From Marinobacterium nitratireducens (GTDB taxonomy: Bacteria > Pseudomonadota > Gammaproteobacteria > Pseudomonadales > Balneatricaceae): DNA of 46,748 nt. The notes under the pieces were generated by a model. That model was not told where the DNA came from, ran no database searches, and was given only the letters and a program-made list of their open reading frames with translations. The stretch is from contig NZ_BMLT01000021.1 in the NCBI RefSeq assembly GCF_014645375.1, forward strand, positions 1-46,748, in the 5' to 3' direction. Shown in pieces: positions 24,808-31,136 of the stretch (its first letter is position 1; the number at the start of each line of letters is the position of its first letter). The position numbers and the translations under genes are program-made.

Positions 24808-25052
24808 ACCGCCCTCCACTCTTCCGGGCTCATGGTGGTCTGGTACAGCGGAACGCCGCGGTACTGGGCGACGTACAGGCCCTGAATACTGGCCGGGTCA
24901 AAATTGAGCTCGACCGGTGTTTCGTCGCCGATCAGTTCGGGATGGCAGGCGCGCAGGTCTTCGATGTCGTCCGCTTCAAAGATGGCGAAGTCCAGATCGG
25001 GCAGTTCGCCGTCGATGGCTTCGTCGATGATGTCGAGGATCTCGTGACGCAT
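24804..25052 (-). CDS. First gene of the late operon, acidic hypothetical protein, 82 aa
   Basis: ATG 25052 lies 5 nt after GGAGGT and just after a terminator-like hairpin. The protein is acidic (IIDEAIDGELPDLDFAIFEA) with a C-terminal YVAQYRGVPLYQTTMSPEEW. It is unknown. Because it follows the presumed late promoter and two terminators, its mRNA should appear only after late antitermination. Confidence 0.6.
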   Translation of the reverse strand: MRHEILDIIDEAIDGELPDLDFAIFEADDIEDLRACHPELIGDETPVELNFDPASIQGLYVAQYRGVPLYQTTMSPEEWRAV

Positions 25053-25065
25053 GCGAACCTCCAAC

Positions 25066-25097
25066 AAAAAGCCCGCGCTGTCGAAACAGTGCGGGCT
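25066..25097 (-). terminator. Terminator 2 in the late leader (tR'-like)
   Basis: The stem AGCCCGCACTGT/ACAGCGCGGGCT, read on the minus strand with one mismatch and a short loop, is followed by TTTTT. It precedes the first late gene. Confidence 0.65.
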
Positions 25098-25155
25098 GAT
25101 TGTGCTGCGCTGGGCGGGCCTTTGCGCAGTCTCGGAACCGGGCAGGCCGGAAACG

Positions 25156-25182
25156 AAAAACCCGCCGGGAGGTGGCGGGTTT
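25156..25182 (-). terminator. Terminator 1 in the late leader (tR'-like)
   Basis: AAACCCGCC and GGCGGGTTT form a perfect 9-bp stem with a 7-nt loop; on the minus strand it is followed by a T run. The plus strand also has TTTCT, so it may work in both directions. It lies about 30 nt after the predicted late start site. Confidence 0.65.
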
Positions 25183-25215
25183 CTGCTACGGTCAGTGCTG
25201 ACCAAGATAGCAAAA

Positions 25216-25244
25216 AGGATAGCGAATGTTCCGTGTTTCGTCCA
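25216..25244 (-). promoter_or_regulatory. Candidate late promoter (pR'-like)
   Basis: On the minus strand TGGACG (-35, rc of 25239-25244) and TATCCT (-10, rc of 25216-25221) are 17 bp apart; each matches 4 of 6 consensus bases. A small inverted repeat CCAGT-TTAC-ACTGG borders the -35, and GGTCAG-TG-CTGACC (25190-25203) lies just downstream of the start site. Two terminators follow within 150 bp, the layout of a Q-dependent late promoter. Confidence 0.45.
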
Positions 25245-25259
25245 GTTTACACTGGTAAT

Positions 25260-25574
25260 TTATTCAGGCTGTTTGGGTGTACAGGATTCAACTGCCCGAT
25301 CAGCCTCAGCTAACACCCGATTACAGCGGTCGATGGTTGAGTTTGGTTTTGGCACACCGCGCTCTTGGCAAATTTCCTCAATGCTACCAACAGCAATGCG
25401 CAACGCCTCGACCAGATCATCATGGTGGTTAATAGCGAAGGCAGCGGCGGCGAAGTCTTCTTCATCATCTAGCGAATACCCCTTCGCGTCCCGCAGGCAG
25501 TTATGCGTTCGCCCCTCATCATCGATGCGATCGTCAGGCCTTACTGGCAATCTAAAAAAATAACTCATTCCCAT
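25260..25574 (-). CDS. Hypothetical protein, 104 aa
   Basis: ATG 25574 is preferred because AAGGTG lies 6 nt upstream. The protein has a mixed N-terminus (MSYFFRLPVRPDDRIDDEGR) and an acidic helical part (SLDDEEDFAAAAFAINHHDD, LVEALRIAVGSIEEICQERG). It is the last gene before the late control region, next to the candidate antiterminator. No family was recognised. Its position resembles small genes found near Q in lambdoid phages. Confidence 0.6.
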   Translation of the reverse strand: MGMSYFFRLPVRPDDRIDDEGRTHNCLRDAKGYSLDDEEDFAAAAFAINHHDDLVEALRIAVGSIEEICQERGVPKPNSTIDRCNRVLAEADRAVESCTPKQPE

Positions 25575-25585
25575 TAAAATCACCT

Positions 25586-26038
25586 TTACGCCGCTGCTTC
25601 ATTGTCTCCGGAAATTACTTTAGCCCCCTCAGCCTCTCGCAGCCACTGCCCTAGCTTGACCATGGCATGGTAGCGTCGGTGTCGGTATTGCTTCAGCCTG
25701 ACGCCCAGTTCCAGCGCGATGGCGTTATCCGTCCAATACCGCCCCGTCGCCGGGTTGATGGTGCCCGCATACCGGTGGTGCACGATCAGAGGAATGGAGT
25801 GCTTCGGATTCAGCCGACCGATCAGCGATTTAGCCAGCGGCAGCAGCGCGTGTGGCTCGCGCAGCCAACGGATCTCATTGATCATCTTCACGTCGGCTTG
25901 ATCGTATCCGCCGCCGCCCGGCAGTCGCACGTCCCCGCGATAGTCCCGCGGCTGATGCCAGCCAGCCTCTGCGTCCGTGCTGAGCAGCCAGCCCAGATAG
26001 ACCTCGACCAGTTTCTCTACGCGCTTACTGTCGCTCAT
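25586..26038 (-). CDS. Candidate late antiterminator (Q-like), 150 aa
   Basis: ATG 26038 follows AAGGAG at 8 nt. Residues about 100-140 (TDNAIALELGVRLKQYRHRR then YHAMVKLGQWLREAE) look like a sigma-4-type helix-turn-helix, as in small Q/antiterminator proteins. The gene is at the end of the early operon, upstream of a promoter followed by two terminators and the whole late operon, the place of lambda Q. The central Arg-rich part could also bind DNA. Function is inferred from position and HTH pattern, not from a firm family match. Confidence 0.5.
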   Translation of the reverse strand: MSDSKRVEKLVEVYLGWLLSTDAEAGWHQPRDYRGDVRLPGGGGYDQADVKMINEIRWLREPHALLPLAKSLIGRLNPKHSIPLIVHHRYAGTINPATGRYWTDNAIALELGVRLKQYRHRRYHAMVKLGQWLREAEGAKVISGDNEAAA

Positions 26039-26050
26039 GATCGCCTCTCC

Positions 26051-26269
26051 TTATGCCTGTTCTCTGATTGACCGGTAAGCCTGTTCGCACCCTTCCGACT
26101 TGATCGGCTTGCGCACCGAGTCAGCCAGCCCTCTCGAAAGCACCTCACAGCTGCGCCGCAGCGTGTTGACCTCCTTGCGTTCATGCCTCCACACCACCAC
26201 GCCGCCGATCATGGCGCCGAGACCGATGGCGCAGGCCGTCAGAACCACAAGGAACGTTGAGTCGATCAT
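26051..26269 (-). CDS. Small membrane-anchored protein, 72 aa
   Basis: The protein has one N-terminal membrane helix (residues 5-26, LVVLTACAIGLGAMIGGVVV) and a basic cytoplasmic or periplasmic helix after WRHERKEV. It starts by ATGA overlap with the 49-aa ORF upstream. It is unknown; an N-in anchored regulator or spanin-like part is possible but there is no lysis context here. Confidence 0.6.
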   Translation of the reverse strand: MIDSTFLVVLTACAIGLGAMIGGVVVWRHERKEVNTLRRSCEVLSRGLADSVRKPIKSEGCEQAYRSIREQA

Positions 26270-26415
26270 GGCTTCCTCCGCTGCTTGTTTACGAAGTCGA
26301 CGTCGACCACCTTCTGGTCGACCTCGTCTGCGTTTGCCGCCGGACGCTCCGGGGCCGGCCGCTCAGATGGCAGCCAGCCCCAGAACCGGAACCAGGCACA
26401 CCACAGGCGGATCAT
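26266..26415 (-). CDS. Small protein with aromatic N-terminus, 49 aa
   Basis: The ORF starts at ATG 26415 and ends by ATGA overlap with the next gene. The N-terminus is rich in Trp and Phe (MIRLWCAWFRFWGWLP), which could insert into a membrane; the rest is Pro-rich and charged. It overlaps the DUF1064 gene end by 1 bp. The exact coupling at both ends supports translation, but no family was recognised. Confidence 0.5.
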   Translation of the reverse strand: MIRLWCAWFRFWGWLPSERPAPERPAANADEVDQKVVDVDFVNKQRRKP

Positions 26416-26762
26416 CAGAAGGCCTCCCTGATCCATTCACCCTTCTTATGCTGAACGGCGATGAATCGAAATTCCGGGAACTGGGCCGCGGCGACCTTGA
26501 TCTTCACGCGAGCATCGTCTTCCCAGTAGCCCTTCACCTCGTGCAGTTCAATCTCGCCCGTCTCGTCGTTAACCACCTGGAAGTCCGGGGTATAGAACGT
26601 CCGATCAGCCAGGCGCAGCTTGACCGCCTCGAATCGAGCGCTGCGGTAAGTGCCGGCGGCGACAGCAGGCTCAAGCACCTCGGACTGGTACCGAGCTTCG
26701 GTCTTGTTCATGGCGCCAGGCGTCTGTCTTGGCCTTGGTCGCGCCTTCCTTGCCTGCCTCAT
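26415..26762 (-). CDS. DUF1064 PD-(D/E)xK-type nuclease
   Basis: The 115-aa protein has the DUF1064 pattern of phage PD-(D/E)xK nucleases: TPDF supplies the Asp and LHEVKG supplies E-V-K, after RFEAVKLRLADRTFY and before WEDDARVKIKVAAAQFP. The family is found near replication and recombination genes and is thought to process DNA junctions. ATG 26762 overlaps the upstream stop (ATGA) and has GGAG 8 nt upstream; ATG 26711 would give a shorter form. Confidence 0.75.
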   Translation of the reverse strand: MRQARKARPRPRQTPGAMNKTEARYQSEVLEPAVAAGTYRSARFEAVKLRLADRTFYTPDFQVVNDETGEIELHEVKGYWEDDARVKIKVAAAQFPEFRFIAVQHKKGEWIREAF

Positions 26763-26986
26763 GCCGCTCGCTCCAGCCGTTTCGCCACCCACGCCACTGC
26801 GGCCCGCGCACCCCGCCCCAGATCCCGCTCCAGACGCTCGCAAGTTTCCGTCAGATCCTCGCGGGTGATGCCCATCTTCTGCGCGATCTTGAGCAGATCC
26901 ATTGCCGCGGCTTCACTCTGCGCCTCGAACAGGGCCCGGGTAATGGCCACGCGGTCGCCTGCTGTGAATATGCCGATATCGATCAT
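26759..26986 (-). CDS. Small helical protein, 75 aa
   Basis: The start overlaps the upstream stop and its stop overlaps the DUF1064 start, so it is tightly coupled. The protein is mostly helical (RVAITRALFEAQSEAAAMDL, then ETCERLERDLG) with a basic C-terminus. No domain was recognised. A short HTH-like part near KMGITREDLTETC is possible. Confidence 0.6.
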   Translation of the reverse strand: MIDIGIFTAGDRVAITRALFEAQSEAAAMDLLKIAQKMGITREDLTETCERLERDLGRGARAAVAWVAKRLERAA

Positions 26987-27288
26987 GCCGCACCTCCGTC
27001 AACCTTGGCCTCTACCTTCGCCAACCACTCTTCGACGCGGTTAATCCGAGCACGAAGCTCCTCGTTCTCTGCGACCAGCCTGCTCTGCTCCTGCTGCTGC
27101 AGCCTGAGCATTGAGAGTGTGCTGCTGGCGAATTCCGCGTGATGCTCGTTCGTCACGGCTACCGGCTTGAGTGCTTCCGGTCTGGCTCGCTTGTTGGCGG
27201 GCAGGACGCCGAGCGCGAAGGCCGCCATGTAGGCAAATAAACACCCTATGGCAAGCACGAATGCGATTGGTATGACTTGCTCGATCAT
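26983..27288 (-). CDS. Membrane-anchored coiled-coil protein, 101 aa
   Basis: The N-terminus has one strong membrane helix (residues 5-28, PIAFVLAIGCLFAYMAAF). Residues 55-95 are a coiled coil (SMLRLQQQEQSRLVAENEEL then RARINRVEEWLAKVEAKV). This is the layout of an i-spanin (Rz), but the gene is in the early operon and no Rz1-like lipoprotein ORF was noticed in it. Translation is coupled at both ends. Confidence 0.6.
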   Translation of the reverse strand: MIEQVIPIAFVLAIGCLFAYMAAFALGVLPANKRARPEALKPVAVTNEHHAEFASSTLSMLRLQQQEQSRLVAENEELRARINRVEEWLAKVEAKVDGGAA

Positions 27289-27833
27289 GCAGCACCCCCA
27301 TCATCAGACCGCTCGCCACTCAGCAAAGCGACAGCATCAGCCCAGACCTTCCATGCCGCGGCCAGCAGATCAGGGTCAGCCTTATCCATTACCTCCAGCA
27401 GCGCGCGCTTTTCCTTCAAGTACACGCGCGCAAACTCCTTGTCGTGGACGACGATGCTGCCAGTATTCGAAATCAGGTCGGCACATTTGATGGTTTGCAC
27501 TCGGTGGCAGCCGTTAGCGATGTGCAGTCGATCGATCGCCTTGCGTCGCTCCCTGTTGCCATCGGCGGGCTTGCTCACATCGGTCAGGCCAGATACAAGG
27601 CGCGCCACCTCATAACCAAAATTGTCGTGAACATCTGCAAGCCTGACCTCTGTATCTTCAACCACGTCATGGAGCCATGCTGCTGTGATCATGTGCTGCT
27701 CGCCGGTCGCAGTCGCAACGATTCCGGCCACTTCAGCTAGATGCTTCCAGTACGGTTCGCCGGTGTACTTACGCACTTGCCCGCTATGCGCCTGAATGGC
27801 AAACCGCATCGCCTCAATCGCAGACCTGTTCAT
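27285..27833 (-). CDS. RelA/SpoT-type HD-domain hydrolase (MESH1/SAH-like)
   Basis: The 182-aa protein has only the HD domain. It starts with AIEAMRFAIQAHSGQVRKYT and GEPYWKHLAEVA, then has the metal-binding AAWLHDVVEDTEV (H-D-x3-E-D) and KCADLISNT, which matches the KxADxxxN site of RelA/SpoT hydrolases. No synthetase domain is fused. Known small enzymes of this type remove pyrophosphate from (p)ppGpp or related alarmones. A phage enzyme of this kind could reverse starvation signals or toxic alarmone-based defence; that is inference. Confidence 0.78.
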   Translation of the reverse strand: MNRSAIEAMRFAIQAHSGQVRKYTGEPYWKHLAEVAGIVATATGEQHMITAAWLHDVVEDTEVRLADVHDNFGYEVARLVSGLTDVSKPADGNRERRKAIDRLHIANGCHRVQTIKCADLISNTGSIVVHDKEFARVYLKEKRALLEVMDKADPDLLAAAWKVWADAVALLSGERSDDGGAA

Positions 27834-27955
27834 GCAGCACCCCCGTCGTCAGGCCATTCACCGTCATCATCCCGACCCGCCATGCCTTTGATCTCAGCCC
27901 AGACGATGGCGGCGATCACCAGTACGATGCCGCCTATGATGTATTCCCAGTTCAT
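27830..27955 (-). CDS. Small membrane protein, 41 aa
   Basis: The ORF starts at ATG 27955 and is coupled at both ends by ATGA overlaps. Residues 3-21 form one membrane helix (WEYIIGGIVLVIAAIVWA), followed by an acidic tail with RDDDGEWPDDGG. It is too short for any family to be named. The exact overlaps make it likely to be translated. Confidence 0.6.
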   Translation of the reverse strand: MNWEYIIGGIVLVIAAIVWAEIKGMAGRDDDGEWPDDGGAA

Positions 27956-28218
27956 GCCTCAACCTCCCACCCGCCGTTCGCCTGATAAACGCGACCAGTA
28001 GCGACCGTCGCCTCGATGAACGCCGTAAACGCCTCATGGTCGACGATCACGCCGTGGTTATCGCCCATGCCGGGCACAGGCTGCGTGCCGGGGAAGGCGC
28101 GCTTCATGGCGGCAATGAATTGCATGTAGGAGAACGACTCTCCTTCAGTGCCGCCAGCCCGCAGGTACGCCAAATAACGCGGGTTCGTGGCGCTAGTGAT
28201 CTGTGCCAGGTCGTTCAT
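27952..28218 (-). CDS. Hypothetical protein, 88 aa
   Basis: The protein is small and soluble, with SYMQFIAAMKRAFPGTQP and the HGVIVDHEAFTAFIEATV segment. It starts at ATG 28218, 3 bp after the Ref-like gene, and overlaps the 41-aa ORF start. No family was recognised. It belongs to the accessory part of the early operon. Confidence 0.6.
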   Translation of the reverse strand: MNDLAQITSATNPRYLAYLRAGGTEGESFSYMQFIAAMKRAFPGTQPVPGMGDNHGVIVDHEAFTAFIEATVATGRVYQANGGWEVEA

Positions 28219-28221
28219 GCC

Positions 28222-28560
28222 CTACCTCCCCCAGTCCTGAACAGCCTCGACCACCTCTGCCGGCGGCAGGATCGGTGCCTGTTCGATCAGTTCAAGCCAC
28301 AGGTCCGCCTGTGTCCCAAACCGCTCCCGAAAGACGCGCCGACTTCCCTGCGTCACCACGCCGTCGTGGAATTCGCAAAGCGGCAAGATGAACCAGTGGC
28401 CGCACTTAACCTTGTTGTGCGCCCATGTGGCACCCTCACAGTGATGAGCAACACAGGGCCAACTCTGGCAAACGACGCACGCCTGCTGCTTCACCCATGA
28501 CATGAACTTTCGCTCCAGGGCGGTCGGCCCTGGGCTTTGTTTAGTTGGGCGACGCCGCAT
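28222..28560 (-). CDS. Ref-like/DUF968-type HNH nuclease (complete copy)
   Basis: The 112-aa protein has a basic N-terminus (MRRRPTKQSPGP), a CVVCQSWPC metal knuckle, HHCEGATWAHNKVKCGHW, PLCEFHDGVVTQGSRRVFRE and RFGTQADLW. This resembles the phage Ref/DUF968 family of HNH nucleases that work with RecA. ATG 28560 overlaps the homing endonuclease gene end by 20 bp. A second, diverged copy of its N-terminus lies at 29202-29345, on the other side of that endonuclease gene. This suggests a homing event at this locus. Confidence 0.72.
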   Translation of the reverse strand: MRRRPTKQSPGPTALERKFMSWVKQQACVVCQSWPCVAHHCEGATWAHNKVKCGHWFILPLCEFHDGVVTQGSRRVFRERFGTQADLWLELIEQAPILPPAEVVEAVQDWGR

Positions 28561-29209
28561 TGTTCGACCCCCAATATTTGATCTCTGCCGCCCTTCTGGC
28601 CCTGATAGCCTCATCCAAGCTGTCGAATAGACCGATGTAGATCTGCTTGTAGTTGTGGCAAATATCGACTCGGAACTTATTGCCGTGCTTTCGCACTCCC
28701 TTTACGCCCGTCGATCCATTCCTTGTCGATCGATTCTCAGCTTGCTGCTTGTCGGTTGCCCATCGGCAGTTTTCTTTGCAGTAACCGAGAGCGCCATCGA
28801 TGCGATCAAGCGTCAGACCATCAGGGCACTCTCCCATATCATCGAAAAATGCCTGGTAATCATTCGCCCAACGATCACAGACGGAAATACCAGCACCACC
28901 GTATCTTGGATAAGCAATATCGTTCTGGTTAAAACACCGATTCTTCATGCCCTTCCAGATTTGATACGTCCTCGTGCCGACACCGCCATGCCTTGTTTTG
29001 CTCCTCGAAATCAGTTCATTCCTTACACACCCGCAACTTGTCGACGCACCTGAACGTAAGTGGCCGCCCTGCACCGCCTTGACGACTCCGCATGAGCATT
29101 GGCACCGGTGGTGCCATTTTCCGTAGCGCTTCTCAAAGTACGCCGACACGACTGTGTAGTTTCCGAATACATCGCCGTCGCTGATATTTCTTGAGTTCGA
29201 CTTACCCAT
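28541..29209 (-). CDS. HNH-AP2 homing endonuclease
   Basis: The 222-aa protein is a free-standing homing endonuclease of the HNH type with a C-terminal AP2 DNA-binding domain. The HNH part shows GTRTYQIWKGMKNRCFN, YGGAGISVCDRWAN, GLTLDRIDGALGYCKENCRW (the catalytic D-x-I region) and AT. The AP2 part has GVKGVRKHGNKFRVDI, KQIYIGLFDSLDEAIRARRA. An N-terminal NUMOD-like part has QCSCGVVKAVQGGH. ATG 29209 follows GGAG. The gene is less GC-rich than its neighbours and splits a Ref-like gene, typical of a selfish element. Confidence 0.9.
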   Translation of the reverse strand: MGKSNSRNISDGDVFGNYTVVSAYFEKRYGKWHHRCQCSCGVVKAVQGGHLRSGASTSCGCVRNELISRSKTRHGGVGTRTYQIWKGMKNRCFNQNDIAYPRYGGAGISVCDRWANDYQAFFDDMGECPDGLTLDRIDGALGYCKENCRWATDKQQAENRSTRNGSTGVKGVRKHGNKFRVDICHNYKQIYIGLFDSLDEAIRARRAAEIKYWGSNNAASPN

Positions 29210-29345
29210 AGCTAGTATCTCCATGGCGGTCTGCGATTGATGGCCCCGGCTGTTTGCAGATCACGCACGGTTGCTCTTTTACCCATGCCAGAAAGCGCTT
29301 CTCGGCTGCGTTCGGGCCGCGGGTTTGGCCGGCTTTACGCTGCAT
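29202..29345 (-). pseudogene. N-terminal fragment of a second Ref-like gene, cut by the homing endonuclease
   Basis: Starting at ATG 29345 this frame encodes 47 aa: MQRKAGQTRGPNAAEKRFLA, then WVKEQPCVICKQPGPSIADR, and stops just inside the endonuclease gene. It aligns with the start of the complete Ref-like protein (MRRRPTKQSPGP..., ERKFMSWVKQQACVVCQ) in order and spacing, with many substitutions. The rest of the gene is absent. The endonuclease therefore interrupted one copy just after its first Cys knuckle; the complete copy downstream comes from a different lineage or an old duplication. Confidence 0.7.
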
Positions 29346-29775
29346 TGGTGGCCTCCCGATACTGCTCATACGCCCGCATCGCCGACTCGCTCCATTTCAC
29401 GCCTTGCTCGGCGCCGAAGGCATACATGAGCTCGATCAGCTGGCTGAAGGTCTCTTTCTTCATCTTGCTGGTCGAGACACCCAGCACCACGAAACCGCCC
29501 TCGATGCCCGGCACGGCGCGCTGCTTCACCAGTCCGGCAGTCATGACGTGCTTCCAGTCCTCCGGACTCAGCTTCTCGCCATACCACTCCACCTGGTTGC
29601 TCAGGTCGGTCAGCATGGGCCACATCTTGGCGTTCTGGCTCAGGCTGCGCTTCTGGCGCCCCAGGGTGACAATCACCGTGCCGCCAGCCAGGCCTTTCTT
29701 CACCAGTTCCCAGACGCGGTTCATCTGCGGAACCAGATCCTCGGCGCCATCTATGCGGATTTGAATGTCAGCCAC
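29335..29775 (-). CDS. ninB: NinB-type recombination protein (lambda Orf family)
   Basis: The 146-aa protein matches NinB/Orf: the core KRSLSQNAKMWPMLTDLSNQ is followed by VEWYGEKLSPEDWKHVMTAG and by SKMKKETFSQLIELMYAFGA, then YEQYREAT. These proteins bind single-stranded DNA and SSB and replace RecFOR functions in phage recombination. The start is GTG 29775 behind GGAG. It overlaps the truncated Ref-like fragment by 11 bp, which is the usual ninB to nuclease gene order. Confidence 0.85.
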   Translation of the reverse strand: MADIQIRIDGAEDLVPQMNRVWELVKKGLAGGTVIVTLGRQKRSLSQNAKMWPMLTDLSNQVEWYGEKLSPEDWKHVMTAGLVKQRAVPGIEGGFVVLGVSTSKMKKETFSQLIELMYAFGAEQGVKWSESAMRAYEQYREATNAA

Positions 29776-29950
29776 GATCCAACTCCCCCACCTCGCGCAG
29801 ATGCTTCGCCAACACCTCTACCGCCTCGGCGCGCATGCCCTTCTGCAGCAGATCCATGAGCCTCTGATCGATATCCCGCTCTTTGCGAAGGGCGCGCTCC
29901 AGCCGCTTGTTGTTCTCGATTAGGCATCGTTCGACATAGGTCTCGCTCAT
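29768..29950 (-). CDS. Small helical protein, 60 aa
   Basis: The product is highly charged and helical (YVERCLIENNKRLERALRKE then RDIDQRLMDLLQKGM). It overlaps its neighbours at both ends, by 4 bp upstream and 8 bp downstream. No family was recognised. A short coiled coil is likely. Confidence 0.6.
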   Translation of the reverse strand: MSETYVERCLIENNKRLERALRKERDIDQRLMDLLQKGMRAEAVEVLAKHLREVGELDRG

Positions 29951-30264
29951 ACCGCCTCCCCCGCCAGCTTGACGTACTCGTTGATCGGCATCACAACCAG
30001 CGGCGTGCGGCCATACGGCAGAATCAGGTGTGCGGTATCGACTTCGCCCGGGTTGTTCTGCAGCGACCGCAACTTGATTTCGGGCATGTTCGGCATACCG
30101 GCGGTTGCGGTATCAATCCCGGCGCGGCGCAGCCTTGTCAGTAGGTACTTGCGATCGACTTCCCACTTATCGGCAATCTCATCCCAGGACATGCCGCCGG
30201 CGCGCAGGCCAATGATCAGCGGGAAGTCTTCGACCGGCACTTTGATTTCGGTTCGGATATCCAT
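29947..30264 (-). CDS. HTH-type small protein, 105 aa
   Basis: Residues about 14-48 contain a helix-turn-helix-like segment (LIIGLRAGGMSWDEIADKWE then VDRKYLLTRLRRAGI). The C-terminal half is beta-rich (VDTAHLILPYGRTPLVVMPI). It follows the DnaC-like gene. It may be a DNA-binding accessory protein of replication or regulation; the exact role is unknown. Confidence 0.6.
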   Translation of the reverse strand: MDIRTEIKVPVEDFPLIIGLRAGGMSWDEIADKWEVDRKYLLTRLRRAGIDTATAGMPNMPEIKLRSLQNNPGEVDTAHLILPYGRTPLVVMPINEYVKLAGEAV

Positions 30265-30275
30265 GTCACTCTCCC

Positions 30276-31136
30276 TCAGTCACTGCTCGGAAGCGGCCGC
30301 GGGCTCGCCGGCGCTTTCACCTGGTCAGCGCACGGCAGACCATCATCGTCGACCACCTGGCCGCGATAGCTGTCCCAGTCGAACACGACCAGCTTGCCGC
30401 CACCCTCGCGCAGGCGGTCCATGGCGCGCTCGCCGATGAAGGCCTTTATCTCGGTGGCGGTCAGGTTCGACAGCAGTACGGTCGGGGCGAAGACGCTGTT
30501 GCGCTCGTTCAGCACCTCGAACAGCAGATGCTCCTCGGACTCGGTACCGCGCTGGATGCCCACCTCGTCGATGATCAGAAGATCGACGTCACGCAGGGAG
30601 TCGATGACCTGCTGCTCGGTGTGCTCGGAGTCGCGACGGTAGGTCTCGCGGATCTTGCGGATCATCTTCGAGACGGTGATGAACACGGCGGTATGGCCCT
30701 GGCCGATGAGCTGGTTGGCAATAGCGCAAGCCAGATGGGTTTTCCCGGTCCCGGGGCGGCCAGTCATGATCAAGCCGGCACCGGTGCGCTGGAATTCGTG
30801 GAAGTTGTCCGCGAAGCGCTGGCAGGCGGTCAGTGCGCGGACCTGACCCTCGTCCTTGGCTCGGTAGTTGGCGAAGGTCCGGGTCTGGTACTTCGCCGGG
30901 ATCTCGCTGGCCGACAGACGGCGCTCCAGCATCCGGCGCTCGTGCTCGATGCGGTTGCGGCGGAATTCCTGCTCCCGGGCGTCGCGATCACGCTCATCGC
31001 GCTCGCGGTCGATCTCGGCCTGGCACTGCGGGCAGTTGTTTTCGATCTCGCGGCCGCAGAACTTGGTGACTTCCAGCGTCCAGTCCAGGTCGTGCTTCTC
31101 GCAGTGGCGGGGTTCTGTGCGAACGGTATCAAACAT
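30276..31136 (-). CDS. DnaC-like helicase loader (AAA+ ATPase)
   Basis: The 286-aa protein has an N-terminal zinc-type part (HCEKHDLDW, KFCGREIENNCPQC), a charged helical linker, and an AAA+ domain with Walker A GRPGTGKTHL and Walker B LLIIDEVG, plus sensor residues in VLLSNLTATE. ATG 31136 overlaps the initiator gene by 8 bp. The product would load the host DnaB helicase at the phage origin, in place of lambda P. The final 30 residues are Pro-rich and probably disordered. Confidence 0.88.
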   Translation of the reverse strand: MFDTVRTEPRHCEKHDLDWTLEVTKFCGREIENNCPQCQAEIDRERDERDRDAREQEFRRNRIEHERRMLERRLSASEIPAKYQTRTFANYRAKDEGQVRALTACQRFADNFHEFQRTGAGLIMTGRPGTGKTHLACAIANQLIGQGHTAVFITVSKMIRKIRETYRRDSEHTEQQVIDSLRDVDLLIIDEVGIQRGTESEEHLLFEVLNERNSVFAPTVLLSNLTATEIKAFIGERAMDRLREGGGKLVVFDWDSYRGQVVDDDGLPCADQVKAPASPRPLPSSD

